Shown here one piece after another: positions 28,634 through 37,203 of a stretch of DNA of 41,208 bases. Source of the stretch: Lachnospiraceae bacterium (GTDB lineage: Bacteria; Bacillota; Clostridia; Lachnospirales; Lachnospiraceae); the NCBI GenBank assembly GCA_024680815.1, contig JAILBQ010000001.1:1-41208 (forward strand), in the 5' to 3' direction. How positions within the stretch are numbered: position 1 is the stretch's first letter; each line of letters starts with the position of its first letter. Under the pieces are notes generated by a model. It had not been told where the DNA came from. It ran no database searches and worked only from the letters and a program-made list of their open reading frames with translations. Both the position numbers and the translations under genes were made by a program.

Positions 28634-30026
28634 ACTGAATTACACCGACAACGAGGGAAGAAGGCTTAAGGACGTTTCGTTTTATCTTGCCTCAGGAGAC
28701 AGGGCGGCTCTTATGGGATTGGCCAATTCCGGCAGGGATGCGCTGGTTGGGGTTTTGACCGGAAGCTTTGAAGCGGATTTTTCTTCCTGTGGGGTCTTTC
28801 TCAACGGAGAGCGAATTATCAGTCAGAGGCTGCTTACCCCGGCGGTTTACCGCATGTCTCCCGCTCTCAGAATGATAGGAAGCTGGTCTGTGGCGGAATA
28901 TCTTCTGCTGATGGAACACGGATATCCCGGCAATATCATCATAAGTCGCAGGGCCATGGAGGAGCGGACACAGGAAATATTATCCTCCTTCGGGATTGAA
29001 ATAGACGCATCGAATCCGATCTCCAGACTTTCCGAATTGGAAAAATGGCTTCTGGAGCTGGTTCGGGCTATGCAGGAGGGAGTACGGATACTGCTTATAG
29101 AGGATGAATTTGACAGCCTGCGGGAGGAAGAAATAGATATCTTTGCCGGGAGGCTTAAGGAAATAGCTTCAGATAAAGCCGCGGTGATAGTAAACAGCCA
29201 TTCTGATCTGGTCTCCGGAAAGCTTTCAGAGCGTTATCTCATATTTAAAAACGGCGGTATCGTTAAAAAATGCCGCAAGGCTTATATTACCGGGCCGGAA
29301 CAGCTGGAACGCTTCTTTCTTTCCGGGTCTGTACGATCCAGAAAAAAGACAATGGATGTATATCAGAAGGAGCCAAGGGAGGATGAGGAGATTATTTACC
29401 GGATTTTCCGTATGCGCCTCCCGGACGGCAGCCGGCGGGATCTCTATTTCAGGAAGGGAGCGGTCACGACTTTTCTGATTTCGGATGAAAAGCAGAAGCG
29501 TAATTTTTTTAATTGCGTCAGCGGTTTGTGGACAAATATCGGCTGCTACCGTATATTGAACGGAAAACGTTTCCGAAGCATGACGGAAGACACAATGGTA
29601 GAAAAACGCCTAGTGGTGATAAGAGCTTTGGGGGATCCCGGTGAAATTTTTACCAACATGGATCTTGGCGATAATCTTCTTCTTCCTTCCCTAAGGAAAA
29701 TTTCCGGTTTTGAATACCTTAAAAATGGCGGGCGGCTTTCGGTTCTCCTGTCCGAGACCGTTCGGAAATCCGGAATTCTCTCGGATACGGCAGAGGAACG
29801 GCAGGATGTAAATGATATTATCTGCATAACTCTGGAACGATGGTTTGTTTTCCGGCCGCAGGTGCTTTTTATGCTGGAGCCTTTTGCGCGCTGTGATGCC
29901 TACGGCAGTATGGTTGTCCGCTCATATATCAGAAAGTTTGCAATGAATGGGACGGCTGTTGTGCTCATCAAATCCCGGGATGAGTATGTGGGCGATCTTT
30001 CCGATCAGATTCTGAATCTGGGATAG
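28605..30026 (+). CDS. RbsA-like double ABC protein with lost ATP-binding motifs
   Basis: The 473-residue protein has the size and two-domain layout of sugar-importer ATPases, but the key motifs are broken. In half 1 the P-loop reads GLANSGRDA (38-46) with no Lys. The signature region is RLSELEKWLLELVRAM without LSGGQ. A Walker B-like LLIEDEFDSL and an H-loop His199 remain. In half 2 the P-loop position reads FLISDEKQKR, and neither a signature nor an H-loop His is recognisable. ATP hydrolysis is unlikely. The GTG start has GGAAGG 5 bases upstream and overlaps the kinase gene by 29 bases. The position suggests a regulatory partner of the two-component pair. A true RbsA follows at 31262. Confidence 0.8.
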   Translation: MKREILRINELNYTDNEGRRLKDVSFYLASGDRAALMGLANSGRDALVGVLTGSFEADFSSCGVFLNGERIISQRLLTPAVYRMSPALRMIGSWSVAEYLLLMEHGYPGNIIISRRAMEERTQEILSSFGIEIDASNPISRLSELEKWLLELVRAMQEGVRILLIEDEFDSLREEEIDIFAGRLKEIASDKAAVIVNSHSDLVSGKLSERYLIFKNGGIVKKCRKAYITGPEQLERFFLSGSVRSRKKTMDVYQKEPREDEEIIYRIFRMRLPDGSRRDLYFRKGAVTTFLISDEKQKRNFFNCVSGLWTNIGCYRILNGKRFRSMTEDTMVEKRLVVIRALGDPGEIFTNMDLGDNLLLPSLRKISGFEYLKNGGRLSVLLSETVRKSGILSDTAEERQDVNDIICITLERWFVFRPQVLFMLEPFARCDAYGSMVVRSYIRKFAMNGTAVVLIKSRDEYVGDLSDQILNLG

Positions 30027-30036
30027 CAGTCTGAAA

Positions 30037-30128
30037 TTCTAAATATTCTCACCCTTTTCTAAATATTCCCTCATGGGTTTTTTCCCGGCCTTCTTCTATA
30101 ATAAAAATATCATTTTAACGAAATATTC
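30037..30128 (+). promoter_or_regulatory. Promoter of the sugar importer with phased activator-site-like repeats
   Basis: TTCTAAATATTC occurs at 30037-30048 and again at 30057-30068, exactly 20 bases apart. AAATATTC recurs at 30121-30128, 60 bases after the second copy. A TATAAT at 30097-30102 has only a poor -35 (TGGGTT, 30074-30079) at 17 bases. The second repeat ends 5 bases before that -35. The arrangement suits an activator-dependent promoter, probably served by the AraC-type regulator at 25961 (inference). Confidence 0.65.
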
Positions 30129-30143
30129 TTAAGGAGGTAGGAA

Positions 30144-31163
30144 ATGAAAAAGAAAATCTTAGCTGCGGTTCTTACAGTAGCAATGACAGCCGTCATGATC
30201 GCCGGATGTACCGGAACGGCCATGCCTGCGGCAACTGCTCCGGCAGCTGACGGAGCGGCCACTGAGGCTGCTGCTCCCGCGGGAGAGGCGAAGGACATGA
30301 CCTTTGTTATCGTTCCGAAATGCGTACATGCATGGTTCGATGAGGTCAACAAGGGTGCAGTGAAACAGGCGGACTTCTTATCCAGCCAGATGGGTGTCAA
30401 GGTTTCTATCGATTATCGTGCTCCTTCCGCTGCTGATGTGGCAGAGCAGAACTCCGTACTGGAGCAGGCAGCAGCGACACATCCCGACGGAATCGCTCTT
30501 GACCCCGTGGACTATGAGGGCTCCAAGTCCGTTATCGAAGAGATCCAGGCGCAGGGTATTCCTGTAATCCTGTTTGATGCTCCTTCACCGGAAGGCAGCG
30601 GACTTACTTCTGTCGGCAACGACTTCACAGAGCAGGCCCAGATCGCGGCCAACTGGCTTGCCGGCCTTATCGGCGAAAAGGGTAAGGTTGCCGTTATGCA
30701 GGGCTTCCCTTCAGCTCCGAACCATGCCGAGCGCTATCAGGCACATCTTGACGCTCTTGCACAGTATCCGAACATTGAGGTTGTGGACGGCGGAATCGAC
30801 AACGATAACGTTGAGACAGCTCAGTCCCAGGCAGCGGCTGTTCTGGCGGCAAATCCCGACCTTGTCGGATATCTGAACTGCGACGCCTGCGGTGCCGGTG
30901 TTGCCGCAGCTATCGAGGAAGCAGGAAAAGCCGGGCAGGTTAAGTTTGTTGCTATGGATAACCTGATTGAAATTCTCGACTATGTCAAGAGCGGCACAAT
31001 TACCGCGACATCCTCCACACTTCCGCAGATGCAGGGCTCCTATGCCGTTCTGATGATGTATGAAGCAGCGAACGGACAGGAAATTCCGCAGAAGGTTGAT
31101 ACAGGTATCGGTGTTATCGACGAAAACAATATTGACGAGTGGATCGAGATCGTAAGCCAGTAA
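30144..31163 (+). CDS. Sugar ABC transporter substrate-binding lipoprotein
   Basis: The 339-residue protein belongs to the RbsB-like periplasmic-binding protein type 1 fold. The signal peptide ends in a lipobox at Cys22 (VMIAGC), followed by an Ala/Pro-rich tether to about residue 50. The mature part has FVIVPKCVHAWFDEVNKGAVKQA, GIALDPVDYEGS, IPVILFDAP and GYLNCDACGAGVAAAIEEAGK. AAGGAGG lies 6 bases before the ATG. The ligand cannot be read from sequence; neighbouring enzymes suggest a four-carbon ketose. Confidence 0.93.
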   Translation: MKKKILAAVLTVAMTAVMIAGCTGTAMPAATAPAADGAATEAAAPAGEAKDMTFVIVPKCVHAWFDEVNKGAVKQADFLSSQMGVKVSIDYRAPSAADVAEQNSVLEQAAATHPDGIALDPVDYEGSKSVIEEIQAQGIPVILFDAPSPEGSGLTSVGNDFTEQAQIAANWLAGLIGEKGKVAVMQGFPSAPNHAERYQAHLDALAQYPNIEVVDGGIDNDNVETAQSQAAAVLAANPDLVGYLNCDACGAGVAAAIEEAGKAGQVKFVAMDNLIEILDYVKSGTITATSSTLPQMQGSYAVLMMYEAANGQEIPQKVDTGIGVIDENNIDEWIEIVSQ

Positions 31164-31198
31164 ATTAACCTGTGATTTTGTTACAGGGTTGGCTTTGT

Positions 31199-31240
31199 CA
31201 GGGGCCTGTGACTGCAAGAAAAGTCGCGGCCCCTGATGAT
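31199..31240 (+). terminator. Intercistronic hairpin after the binding-protein gene
   Basis: The arms CAGGGGCC..GTGACT (31199-31213) and AGTCGC..GGCCCCTG (31222-31235) give about 14 pairs with one bulge. ATGATTTTT follows. A short T-run suggests a partial terminator or a 3' stabiliser. It would keep binding-protein mRNA in excess over the ATPase and permease genes. Confidence 0.65.
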
Positions 31241-31261
31241 TTTTCAGTATGGAGGAATCAT

Positions 31262-32743
31262 ATGAAGGTATTGGAGGCACATAATATTACCAAACGGTTT
31301 CCGGGTGTGGTTGCGCTGGATTCCGTGGATATTGCCTTTGAACCGGGAAAGATTCACGCGGTCATAGGGGAAAACGGCGCGGGAAAAAGTACGCTGATCA
31401 AATGCCTGACCGGAGTATACGAGCCGGAAGAGGGGGACGTGTATATTAACGGGAAGGACGCCACAAAGGACAGGCTTCTTTTTGACAGAGTGGCATATGT
31501 CCCGCAGGAAATCGATCTGTTCGGGCATATGTCCGTGGCGGAGAATCTGTTCATTCCTTATGAAAAATCCGGAATTCAGGGCACCATCAATCAAAGAAAG
31601 CTGCAGAATATGGCGGTACCGATTCTGGAAAAATTCAGGATCCCGGTTAAACCGGATGCGCTGGTGAAGGATATTTCGGTTTCAGCCCAGCAGCTTCTGC
31701 AGATCGCCAGAGCCTGCTCCCACACGGATTATCAGGTGCTGATGCTGGACGAGCCCACGACGTCGCTCACAACAAAAGACACGGAAATTCTCTTTGATAT
31801 AATTGCCGAAATAAAAAAGGATAATAAGGCAATTATCTTTATTTCCCATAAGCTGGAGGAAATATTCCAGCTTTCGGACGAGATAACCGTGTTCCGAAAC
31901 GGGAAAAAAGTGGCGTATTCACCCACCGAAGAGGTGGATATTCGCTGGGTCATCCGGCAGATGACAGGAAAGGAGCTGGACCAGTCACAGGTCTTTTATT
32001 CCGACAGGGTGAGTGATGAGGTTCTTCTGGAGGTAAAGGATTTCACCGGAGATCAGTTTACGGATGTCTCTTTCGAATTGAGAAAGGGAGAAATACTCGG
32101 CTTCACCGGACTGGTTGGCGCGGGCAGAAGCGAGCTGATGCAGGGAATACTGGGTGCGCTCCCGGTTATCAAAGGGTCGGCCAGGATGGAAGGCGAGGAC
32201 TGGAAGCTGGGGGATACTAATTTTGCGGTGAACCATGGCTTTATTTATCTTCCCGAGGAACGAAAAAAACAGGGAATCCTGCCGGTGCTTTCAATAAAAG
32301 CAAATATTTCAATTTCATCTCTGGATGAGCTTATGAACGGCTTCAGCATTTCCGCGAAAAAGGAAGAGGAGCTGGCGGAGAAAACCATCAGGACATATGA
32401 CATCAAAACCCCTGACTCCGACAAGGAGATACAGTTCCTCTCCGGAGGAAACCAGCAGAAGGTCATTATAGGACGCGCTATGAGCTGCAACCCCAAGGTT
32501 CTCGTGTTTGACGAGCCCACCAAAGGAATTGATGTCGGAACAAAAACAGAAATATACCGTCTGATGAAAGAACTGGCGGAGAAGGAAGAGATCGGCATCA
32601 TAATGATTTCATCTGAAATGGACGAGGTCTTAAAATGCTCCAACAGAATCATCGCCATGTATGAGGGCAGGAAGGTGGGAGAATTCCCCCACGGAACCGA
32701 CAAGGAGACGCTTCTCTCGGCCATCATCGGTATTAGTAATTAG
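31262..32743 (+). CDS. Sugar ABC transporter ATP-binding protein (RbsA/MglA type)
   Basis: The 493-residue protein has two ABC domains. The first has Walker A GENGAGKS (36-43), a family-typical signature SVSAQQLLQIARA, LMLDEPTTSL and ISHKLEE. The second has the usual altered P-loop GLVGAGRSE, then LSGGNQQKVIIGRAM, VFDEPTKGID and SSEMDEV. The frame is open from 31172, but ATG 31262 with GGAGG upstream is the natural start. It powers uptake with the permease at 32792. Confidence 0.96.
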   Translation: MKVLEAHNITKRFPGVVALDSVDIAFEPGKIHAVIGENGAGKSTLIKCLTGVYEPEEGDVYINGKDATKDRLLFDRVAYVPQEIDLFGHMSVAENLFIPYEKSGIQGTINQRKLQNMAVPILEKFRIPVKPDALVKDISVSAQQLLQIARACSHTDYQVLMLDEPTTSLTTKDTEILFDIIAEIKKDNKAIIFISHKLEEIFQLSDEITVFRNGKKVAYSPTEEVDIRWVIRQMTGKELDQSQVFYSDRVSDEVLLEVKDFTGDQFTDVSFELRKGEILGFTGLVGAGRSELMQGILGALPVIKGSARMEGEDWKLGDTNFAVNHGFIYLPEERKKQGILPVLSIKANISISSLDELMNGFSISAKKEEELAEKTIRTYDIKTPDSDKEIQFLSGGNQQKVIIGRAMSCNPKVLVFDEPTKGIDVGTKTEIYRLMKELAEKEEIGIIMISSEMDEVLKCSNRIIAMYEGRKVGEFPHGTDKETLLSAIIGISN

Positions 32744-32791
32744 CTCCCCGGGAAACATGGTGTCGATAGCTTCGGCACAGAAAGGATAACA

Positions 32792-33796
32792 ATGAGTGAG
32801 GAAAAAACCACAGGAAAACAGAATGCATTGGTGAATGCACTCACAAAAAGCAATATGACGGCAATGGGAGTGGTGCTGATTATTCTGATTCTCATCGCTT
32901 CCGTGGCTTCTCCGTATTTCCTGGACATATATAATTTACAGTCTGTGGTACGTGATCTTGCCTTTGTGGGCATGATCGGAATTGCCCAGTCTCTGCTGCT
33001 CCTGGTTGGAGAGCTGGATTTATCCGTGGGAAAAATCGCCTCCCTGTGCGGAATTCTGTCCGGCATTATGATGGTACACTGGGGGTGGAACTCCTGGCTG
33101 TCTCTTATCATTGCGCTGGCTCTCGGATTGGTGTTCGGCTGCATCAACGGACTGATAATAACAAAACTTCGTCTTAATTCCATGGTGGCCACCATCGGAA
33201 TGCAGGGCGTTTACGGCGGCATAAACCTGGTGCTGACCAAAGGAAAGGCCATTACCGGCGTTCCTGAAAACATCCAGTTTTTAGGAAAGGGAGCCATCGG
33301 CCCTATTCCCTATCCGTTTATTTTCTGTGTTCTGGTGTTGATTGCGGTACTGTTCCTGGTGAAAAAGACCAAGACCGGACGGTACATCTACGCTATCGGC
33401 AACAGCCGTGAAGCGGCAAAGATTCTGGGTATCAAGGTGGATAAGATAAGGGTGATGATATATTCTCTTGTGGGACTTATTTCCGCCCTTGCGGGAGTTT
33501 TGTATGTGGCCCGCCTCGGTTCCGCTCAGTCGGCCATCGGAGAAAACTGGCCCATGAACTCCATTGCGGCCTCCGTAATCGGCGGTGTCGCTCTGACCGG
33601 AGGAATCGGAAATCCGGCGGGAGCCCTCATAGGTGCGGCCGTAATAAGCATTATTCAGAACATGATTGTGCTTTTCGGCGTCAATGTATACTGGCAGTCC
33701 GCAGTCAGCGGTCTTGTCACCGTCGCAGCGATTTCCTTCAGCTCCATTTCCGCCATAGTCAGAGAGAAACGACAGAGAAAGGTGAAGCTGGGATAA
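32792..33796 (+). CDS. Sugar ABC transporter permease (RbsC type)
   Basis: The 334-residue membrane protein has about nine or ten hydrophobic segments. It contains the RbsC/BPD_transp_2 pattern: LLVGELDLSVGKIASLCGILSG near 70-91, TKLRLNSMVATIGMQGVYGGINLVLTKG, and YAIGNSREAAKILGIKVDKIRV in the cytoplasmic coupling loop. A short AAAGGA precedes the ATG. It lies 48 bases after the ATPase gene in the same operon. Confidence 0.95.
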   Translation: MSEEKTTGKQNALVNALTKSNMTAMGVVLIILILIASVASPYFLDIYNLQSVVRDLAFVGMIGIAQSLLLLVGELDLSVGKIASLCGILSGIMMVHWGWNSWLSLIIALALGLVFGCINGLIITKLRLNSMVATIGMQGVYGGINLVLTKGKAITGVPENIQFLGKGAIGPIPYPFIFCVLVLIAVLFLVKKTKTGRYIYAIGNSREAAKILGIKVDKIRVMIYSLVGLISALAGVLYVARLGSAQSAIGENWPMNSIAASVIGGVALTGGIGNPAGALIGAAVISIIQNMIVLFGVNVYWQSAVSGLVTVAAISFSSISAIVREKRQRKVKLG

Positions 33797-33817
33797 AAAT
33801 CGGAGGTAAGCTCGAAT

Positions 33818-34705
33818 ATGAAATGGGGATTAAATCTTTCCTTCGCTGTTAAAAGATGGCTGGAACCGGAGGTGCTCGCAGCTATGATCCGCAGGGATTT
33901 CGGCGTGGAGCATATACAGTTTTCCTGGGATATTATCGATCCCTGGTATCCCGCGGAACAGCGTGGAATTTTGTCGGAGCTTTGGAGAAAAGCCTTTGAG
34001 GCTGAGGGGGTGAAGATAGACTGCACCTTCGGAGGCAACGCTTCCTACGCAATGCCCCATCTTCTTTCACCGTTAAAGGAGCAGCGGGAAGCGGGGCTGA
34101 TCTTCTTTAAACGCGCCTGTGATTTGACTCTGGAGCTGGGCGCAGATGTTATGGGAACACCCCTCGGAGGACTGTCCTGCCGCGATGCCCGTGATAAGGA
34201 GCGCAGGGAGCTTTTATACCAGGAGGCGCTTGAGGGGATGCGTGAGCTGGCTTCCTACGGCAGGGAGAAAGGTCTGAAAGAAATACATATTGAGCCTACT
34301 CCGGTGTTCGGTGAGATTCCGTATAATATAGAAGAAAGCCGGAGGCTCATGGAGGATCTTAAAGGCGCCGACATTCCGGTGAAGCTCCTTCTTGACTGGG
34401 GACATGCTTTATATGAGCCGCTTCTTAAGGAAGAGGCAGATATTGAAAGATGGTTTAAAGAGCTTGCTCCCTTTGTGGGTTCCATTCATCTTCAGCAGAC
34501 CGACGGCAAATGGGACAGGCATTGGGATTTTACCCATACCGGGGGAATCGTGACGCCGGAGCTTATGAAGCGCGCCACCAGCGAAGCGGGACTGGACGAA
34601 ATATATCAGTATCTTGAGGTTGTCACGATCTATGAGGATGATGACGACCATGTATATGAAGGAATGAAAAAGACCTGTGATTATCTGCACAGGACGATTG
34701 ACTGA
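33818..34705 (+). CDS. Xylose-isomerase-like TIM-barrel sugar isomerase/epimerase
   Basis: The 295-residue protein fits the sugar phosphate isomerase/epimerase superfamily (AP endonuclease 2 / xylose isomerase-like TIM barrel). Probable metal ligands lie at the ends of strands: Glu in IHIEPTPVFGEIP, Asp and His in LLDWGHA, His in GSIHLQQTDG, and Glu in YLEVVTIYE. The family covers epimerases of ketoses and ketose phosphates, including EryC-type D-erythrulose 1-phosphate 3-epimerases, so the reaction is not fixed. Between the permease and a DhaK-type kinase it most likely acts on a short ketose or its phosphate. GGAGG lies 11 bases upstream. Confidence 0.8.
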   Translation: MKWGLNLSFAVKRWLEPEVLAAMIRRDFGVEHIQFSWDIIDPWYPAEQRGILSELWRKAFEAEGVKIDCTFGGNASYAMPHLLSPLKEQREAGLIFFKRACDLTLELGADVMGTPLGGLSCRDARDKERRELLYQEALEGMRELASYGREKGLKEIHIEPTPVFGEIPYNIEESRRLMEDLKGADIPVKLLLDWGHALYEPLLKEEADIERWFKELAPFVGSIHLQQTDGKWDRHWDFTHTGGIVTPELMKRATSEAGLDEIYQYLEVVTIYEDDDDHVYEGMKKTCDYLHRTID

Positions 34706-34740
34706 GAAGTGCCGTTGAAACGGTACGGAAAGGGCTTAAG

Positions 34741-36486
34741 ATGAAAGCGATCTTAAATTCGAATGTGGAAAATGTTGTGGAGGAGATGCTGGTAGGATAT
34801 CTCCAGGCTTATAAAAAATATTATAAAAAGATCGGGGAGTATAACGCGTTTAAATTAAGAAATCAGCGAAAAGACAAGGTGGTTATAATTATCGGCGGCG
34901 GCACCGGTCATGAGCCTCTTTTCTCCGGCTTTTGCGGAGCCGGGCTGGCGGATGCGGTGGCTGACGGAAACATCTGCGCCTCTCCGAATCCGGAGCTGAT
35001 TTATGAAACCGCAAAGGCTGTGGATCAGGGTAAGGGCGTCCTGTTTATCTACGGGAACTATGCCGGAGATAACCTGAATTTTGACATGGCGGAAGAGATG
35101 CTTTCGAAGGACGGAATCAAAACCGGTCATGTGAGGGTCTGGGATGATTTTGCTTCCGCGCCGAAGGAAAGGATTACGGACCGCAGGGGAATCGCCGGCG
35201 ATATCTTCGTGATAAAATGTGCAGGAGCCGCTGCGGATGCGGGCCTTCCTTTTGAGGAGGTTGTGCGGATAACGGAGAAGGTACGGGATAATATCAACAC
35301 CATCGGAATCGCTACCTCTCCCGGAACTCTTCCGGGAAACGAGAAGCCCACCTTTGAACTGGCGGATGACGAGATTGAATTCGGCATGGGACTCCACGGA
35401 GAGCCGGGTATTGAACGGACAAAAATGATGTCCTGTGAAAAGATCGTGGACAGGATGTATTCCGAAATTAAAAAAGAAATGGAGCTTAAGAAGGACGACG
35501 AGATCGCCGTTATGATCAACGGCCTTGGCTCCACCCCGCTTCTTTCCCTTAATCTGGTGTACTACGATCTTTATAAGCACTTAAATGAAGACGGGATAAA
35601 GGTTTATGACGCGGAAATCAAAACCTACTGTACCTGTATGGAAATGGGAGGCTTTTCCATCACCATCCTGCGTCTTGACGAGGAGATAAAGAAATATCTG
35701 GACGCCCCCTGCTTCTGTCCGTTTTACGCAAAGGGAGCGGTAACCGGAAACGATATATCCGGAGGGGATGCAGATGATGACGAGCTGGAATTTGATGAGA
35801 CCGATACTGCTCCGGCTAAGATCGTGCGCAGCAAGGCGGGGGAGCTGACAGAGCTCAATGCTGCGGACGCCCGGAACATGCTGTTATATGTGGCGGATAA
35901 AATTATCGCCAATAAGCCCTATTTAACGGAGGTGGATTCAGCCATCGGTGACGGCGATCACGGAATCGGTATGGCCGGAGGCATGCAGAAGGCGAAGAAA
36001 AAGCTTTCCGGGATGGAGAATGAAGACAATGCCTATGCGGTTTTCGAGGCGGCAGGACAGGCCATGCTGATGTCTATGGGAGGTGCTTCAGGCGTGATCT
36101 TCGGTTCTTTGTATCTGGCAGGGGCGAAGGGCATGGAGGCGAAATCGGTTCTGACTCCGAAAGACCTGGCGGACATGGAGAAGAAGAGCCTGGAGGCCAT
36201 TAAGGAACGGGGCAGAGCCTCCCTGGGAGATAAGACCATGGTGGATGCCCTTTCTCCCGCGGTGGACGCCATGGAGGAAAAGGCCGGCGGCTCCCTTCTG
36301 GAAATGCTGAAGGCGGCGGAGGAAGCTGCCAGAGCTGGCATGGAGAACACTAAGAAATATCAGGCGAAATTCGGCCGGGCGAAGTCTCTGCTGGAGCGCG
36401 CAATCGGGCATCAGGATGCAGGGGCGACCTCGGTATACCTGATTTTACAGGGGATGAGGGAGTTTGTTGAAGATAAGTGCCTCTGA
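34741..36486 (+). CDS. DhaK-DhaL fusion kinase for dihydroxyacetone or a related ketose
   Basis: The 581-residue protein has an N-terminal DhaK domain (1 to about 335) with GGGTGHEPLFSGFCGAGLADA and the substrate-binding His219 in GLHGEPG. An acidic linker (about 340-365) and a C-terminal DhaL ATP-binding domain follow, with Asp404 and Asp406 in IGDGDHG and later SLGDKTMVDALSPA. The fused form uses ATP, like the Citrobacter enzyme, rather than the PTS. Close relatives include L-erythrulose 1-kinase and D-erythrulose 4-kinase. The RpiB-type partner favours a tetrulose over dihydroxyacetone. It is followed closely by the RpiB gene. Confidence 0.9.
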   Translation: MKAILNSNVENVVEEMLVGYLQAYKKYYKKIGEYNAFKLRNQRKDKVVIIIGGGTGHEPLFSGFCGAGLADAVADGNICASPNPELIYETAKAVDQGKGVLFIYGNYAGDNLNFDMAEEMLSKDGIKTGHVRVWDDFASAPKERITDRRGIAGDIFVIKCAGAAADAGLPFEEVVRITEKVRDNINTIGIATSPGTLPGNEKPTFELADDEIEFGMGLHGEPGIERTKMMSCEKIVDRMYSEIKKEMELKKDDEIAVMINGLGSTPLLSLNLVYYDLYKHLNEDGIKVYDAEIKTYCTCMEMGGFSITILRLDEEIKKYLDAPCFCPFYAKGAVTGNDISGGDADDDELEFDETDTAPAKIVRSKAGELTELNAADARNMLLYVADKIIANKPYLTEVDSAIGDGDHGIGMAGGMQKAKKKLSGMENEDNAYAVFEAAGQAMLMSMGGASGVIFGSLYLAGAKGMEAKSVLTPKDLADMEKKSLEAIKERGRASLGDKTMVDALSPAVDAMEEKAGGSLLEMLKAAEEAARAGMENTKKYQAKFGRAKSLLERAIGHQDAGATSVYLILQGMREFVEDKCL

Positions 36487-36508
36487 AGGCGCGGAAAGGA
36501 TGTACAAT

Positions 36509-36982
36509 ATGAAGGTTATTATGGCAGCGGATCAGATGGGCTATGATTTAAAAAACGCGATCCGCGATGATTTACGGCAGCGGGGATATGAAGTATATGA
36601 TGTGAATCCGGACGCACCGATTCTCTACCAGGATGCCGCGAAGGCAGTTGCCGGAGGGGTACAGAGCGGGGAGTATGAGCGTGGAATCGCGATCTGCGGC
36701 ACCGGAATGGGAGTAAGTATAATCTGCAACAAACACCGGGGAGTTTACGCGGCCCTGTGTGAAAGCGTCTATCAGGCCTGGCGCTCCAAGGTTGTGAATA
36801 ATACCAATGTTCTGTGCATGGGCGGATTCATCATCGGGGCGGAGATGGGCCGGGTGATGGCCAGAAAGTGGCTGGAGGCCGAATACATGGAGGGACTGGA
36901 TCCCGAGATGGCAGAAATCGTCGGAAAAGAGGCAGCGGAACTGGTGAAATTCGAGGATGAGGTTTTCGGACCGAAAAAATAG
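36509..36982 (+). CDS. RpiB/LacAB-family sugar-phosphate isomerase
   Basis: The 157-residue protein has the family core with Cys63 in ICGTGMGVSIICNK, the catalytic Cys of RpiB, then GVYAALCESVYQA and NNTNVLCMGG. Two usual residues differ: DHAG is DQMG here, and the position of the ring-opening His (HNDTNVL in Escherichia coli RpiB) is Val96. Loss of that His fits a substrate that cannot form a ring, such as D-erythrulose 4-phosphate (DerI/EryI activity). The frame is open from TTG 36464, but ATG 36509 has GGAAAGGA about 8 bases upstream. It is the last gene of the operon. Confidence 0.85.
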   Translation: MKVIMAADQMGYDLKNAIRDDLRQRGYEVYDVNPDAPILYQDAAKAVAGGVQSGEYERGIAICGTGMGVSIICNKHRGVYAALCESVYQAWRSKVVNNTNVLCMGGFIIGAEMGRVMARKWLEAEYMEGLDPEMAEIVGKEAAELVKFEDEVFGPKK

Positions 36983-36988
36983 GCAAAA

Positions 36989-37012
36989 TTTCCAACTTAA
37001 ACGCAACACCAT
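36989..37012 (+). repeat. Imperfect direct repeat, left copy
   Basis: TTTCCAACTTA..CGCAACACCAT begins 7 bases after the RpiB-type gene. It matches 40889-40911 at about 20 of 24 positions. The two copies bracket all the accessory genes at the right end of the window. They could be element boundaries or chance. Confidence 0.3.
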
Positions 37013-37024
37013 AGAAAAATAAGA

Positions 37025-37076
37025 AAAACCGCTCGGATACGATATTTTTGCGTCAATATCCGGGCGGTTTTATTTT
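37025..37076 (+). terminator. Terminator of the sugar-use operon, possibly bidirectional
   Basis: The arms AAAACCGCTCGGATA (37025-37039) and TATCCGGGCGGTTTT (37057-37071) pair over 15 positions with one G-U. TATTTT follows on the plus strand. The minus strand also has a T-rich flank, so the hairpin could end transcription from the IS30 transposase side too. Confidence 0.85.
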
Positions 37077-37203
37077 GGATAAATGGCTTAAAATCGGCAC
37101 ATTTTATTTTCTGTACAAAAAAATGCGTACACTGAACAAGCCCTCAGCGGGTCCGCCAGAGTAAAAGCAACGCCTCAAATATGTTGCAATAAGTCTGAAA
37201 GTG

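Noticed and set aside
34708..34725. Small hairpin between the TIM-barrel and kinase genes
   Set aside because: A seven-pair stem with one G-U and no T-run is too weak to call a terminator or riboswitch.
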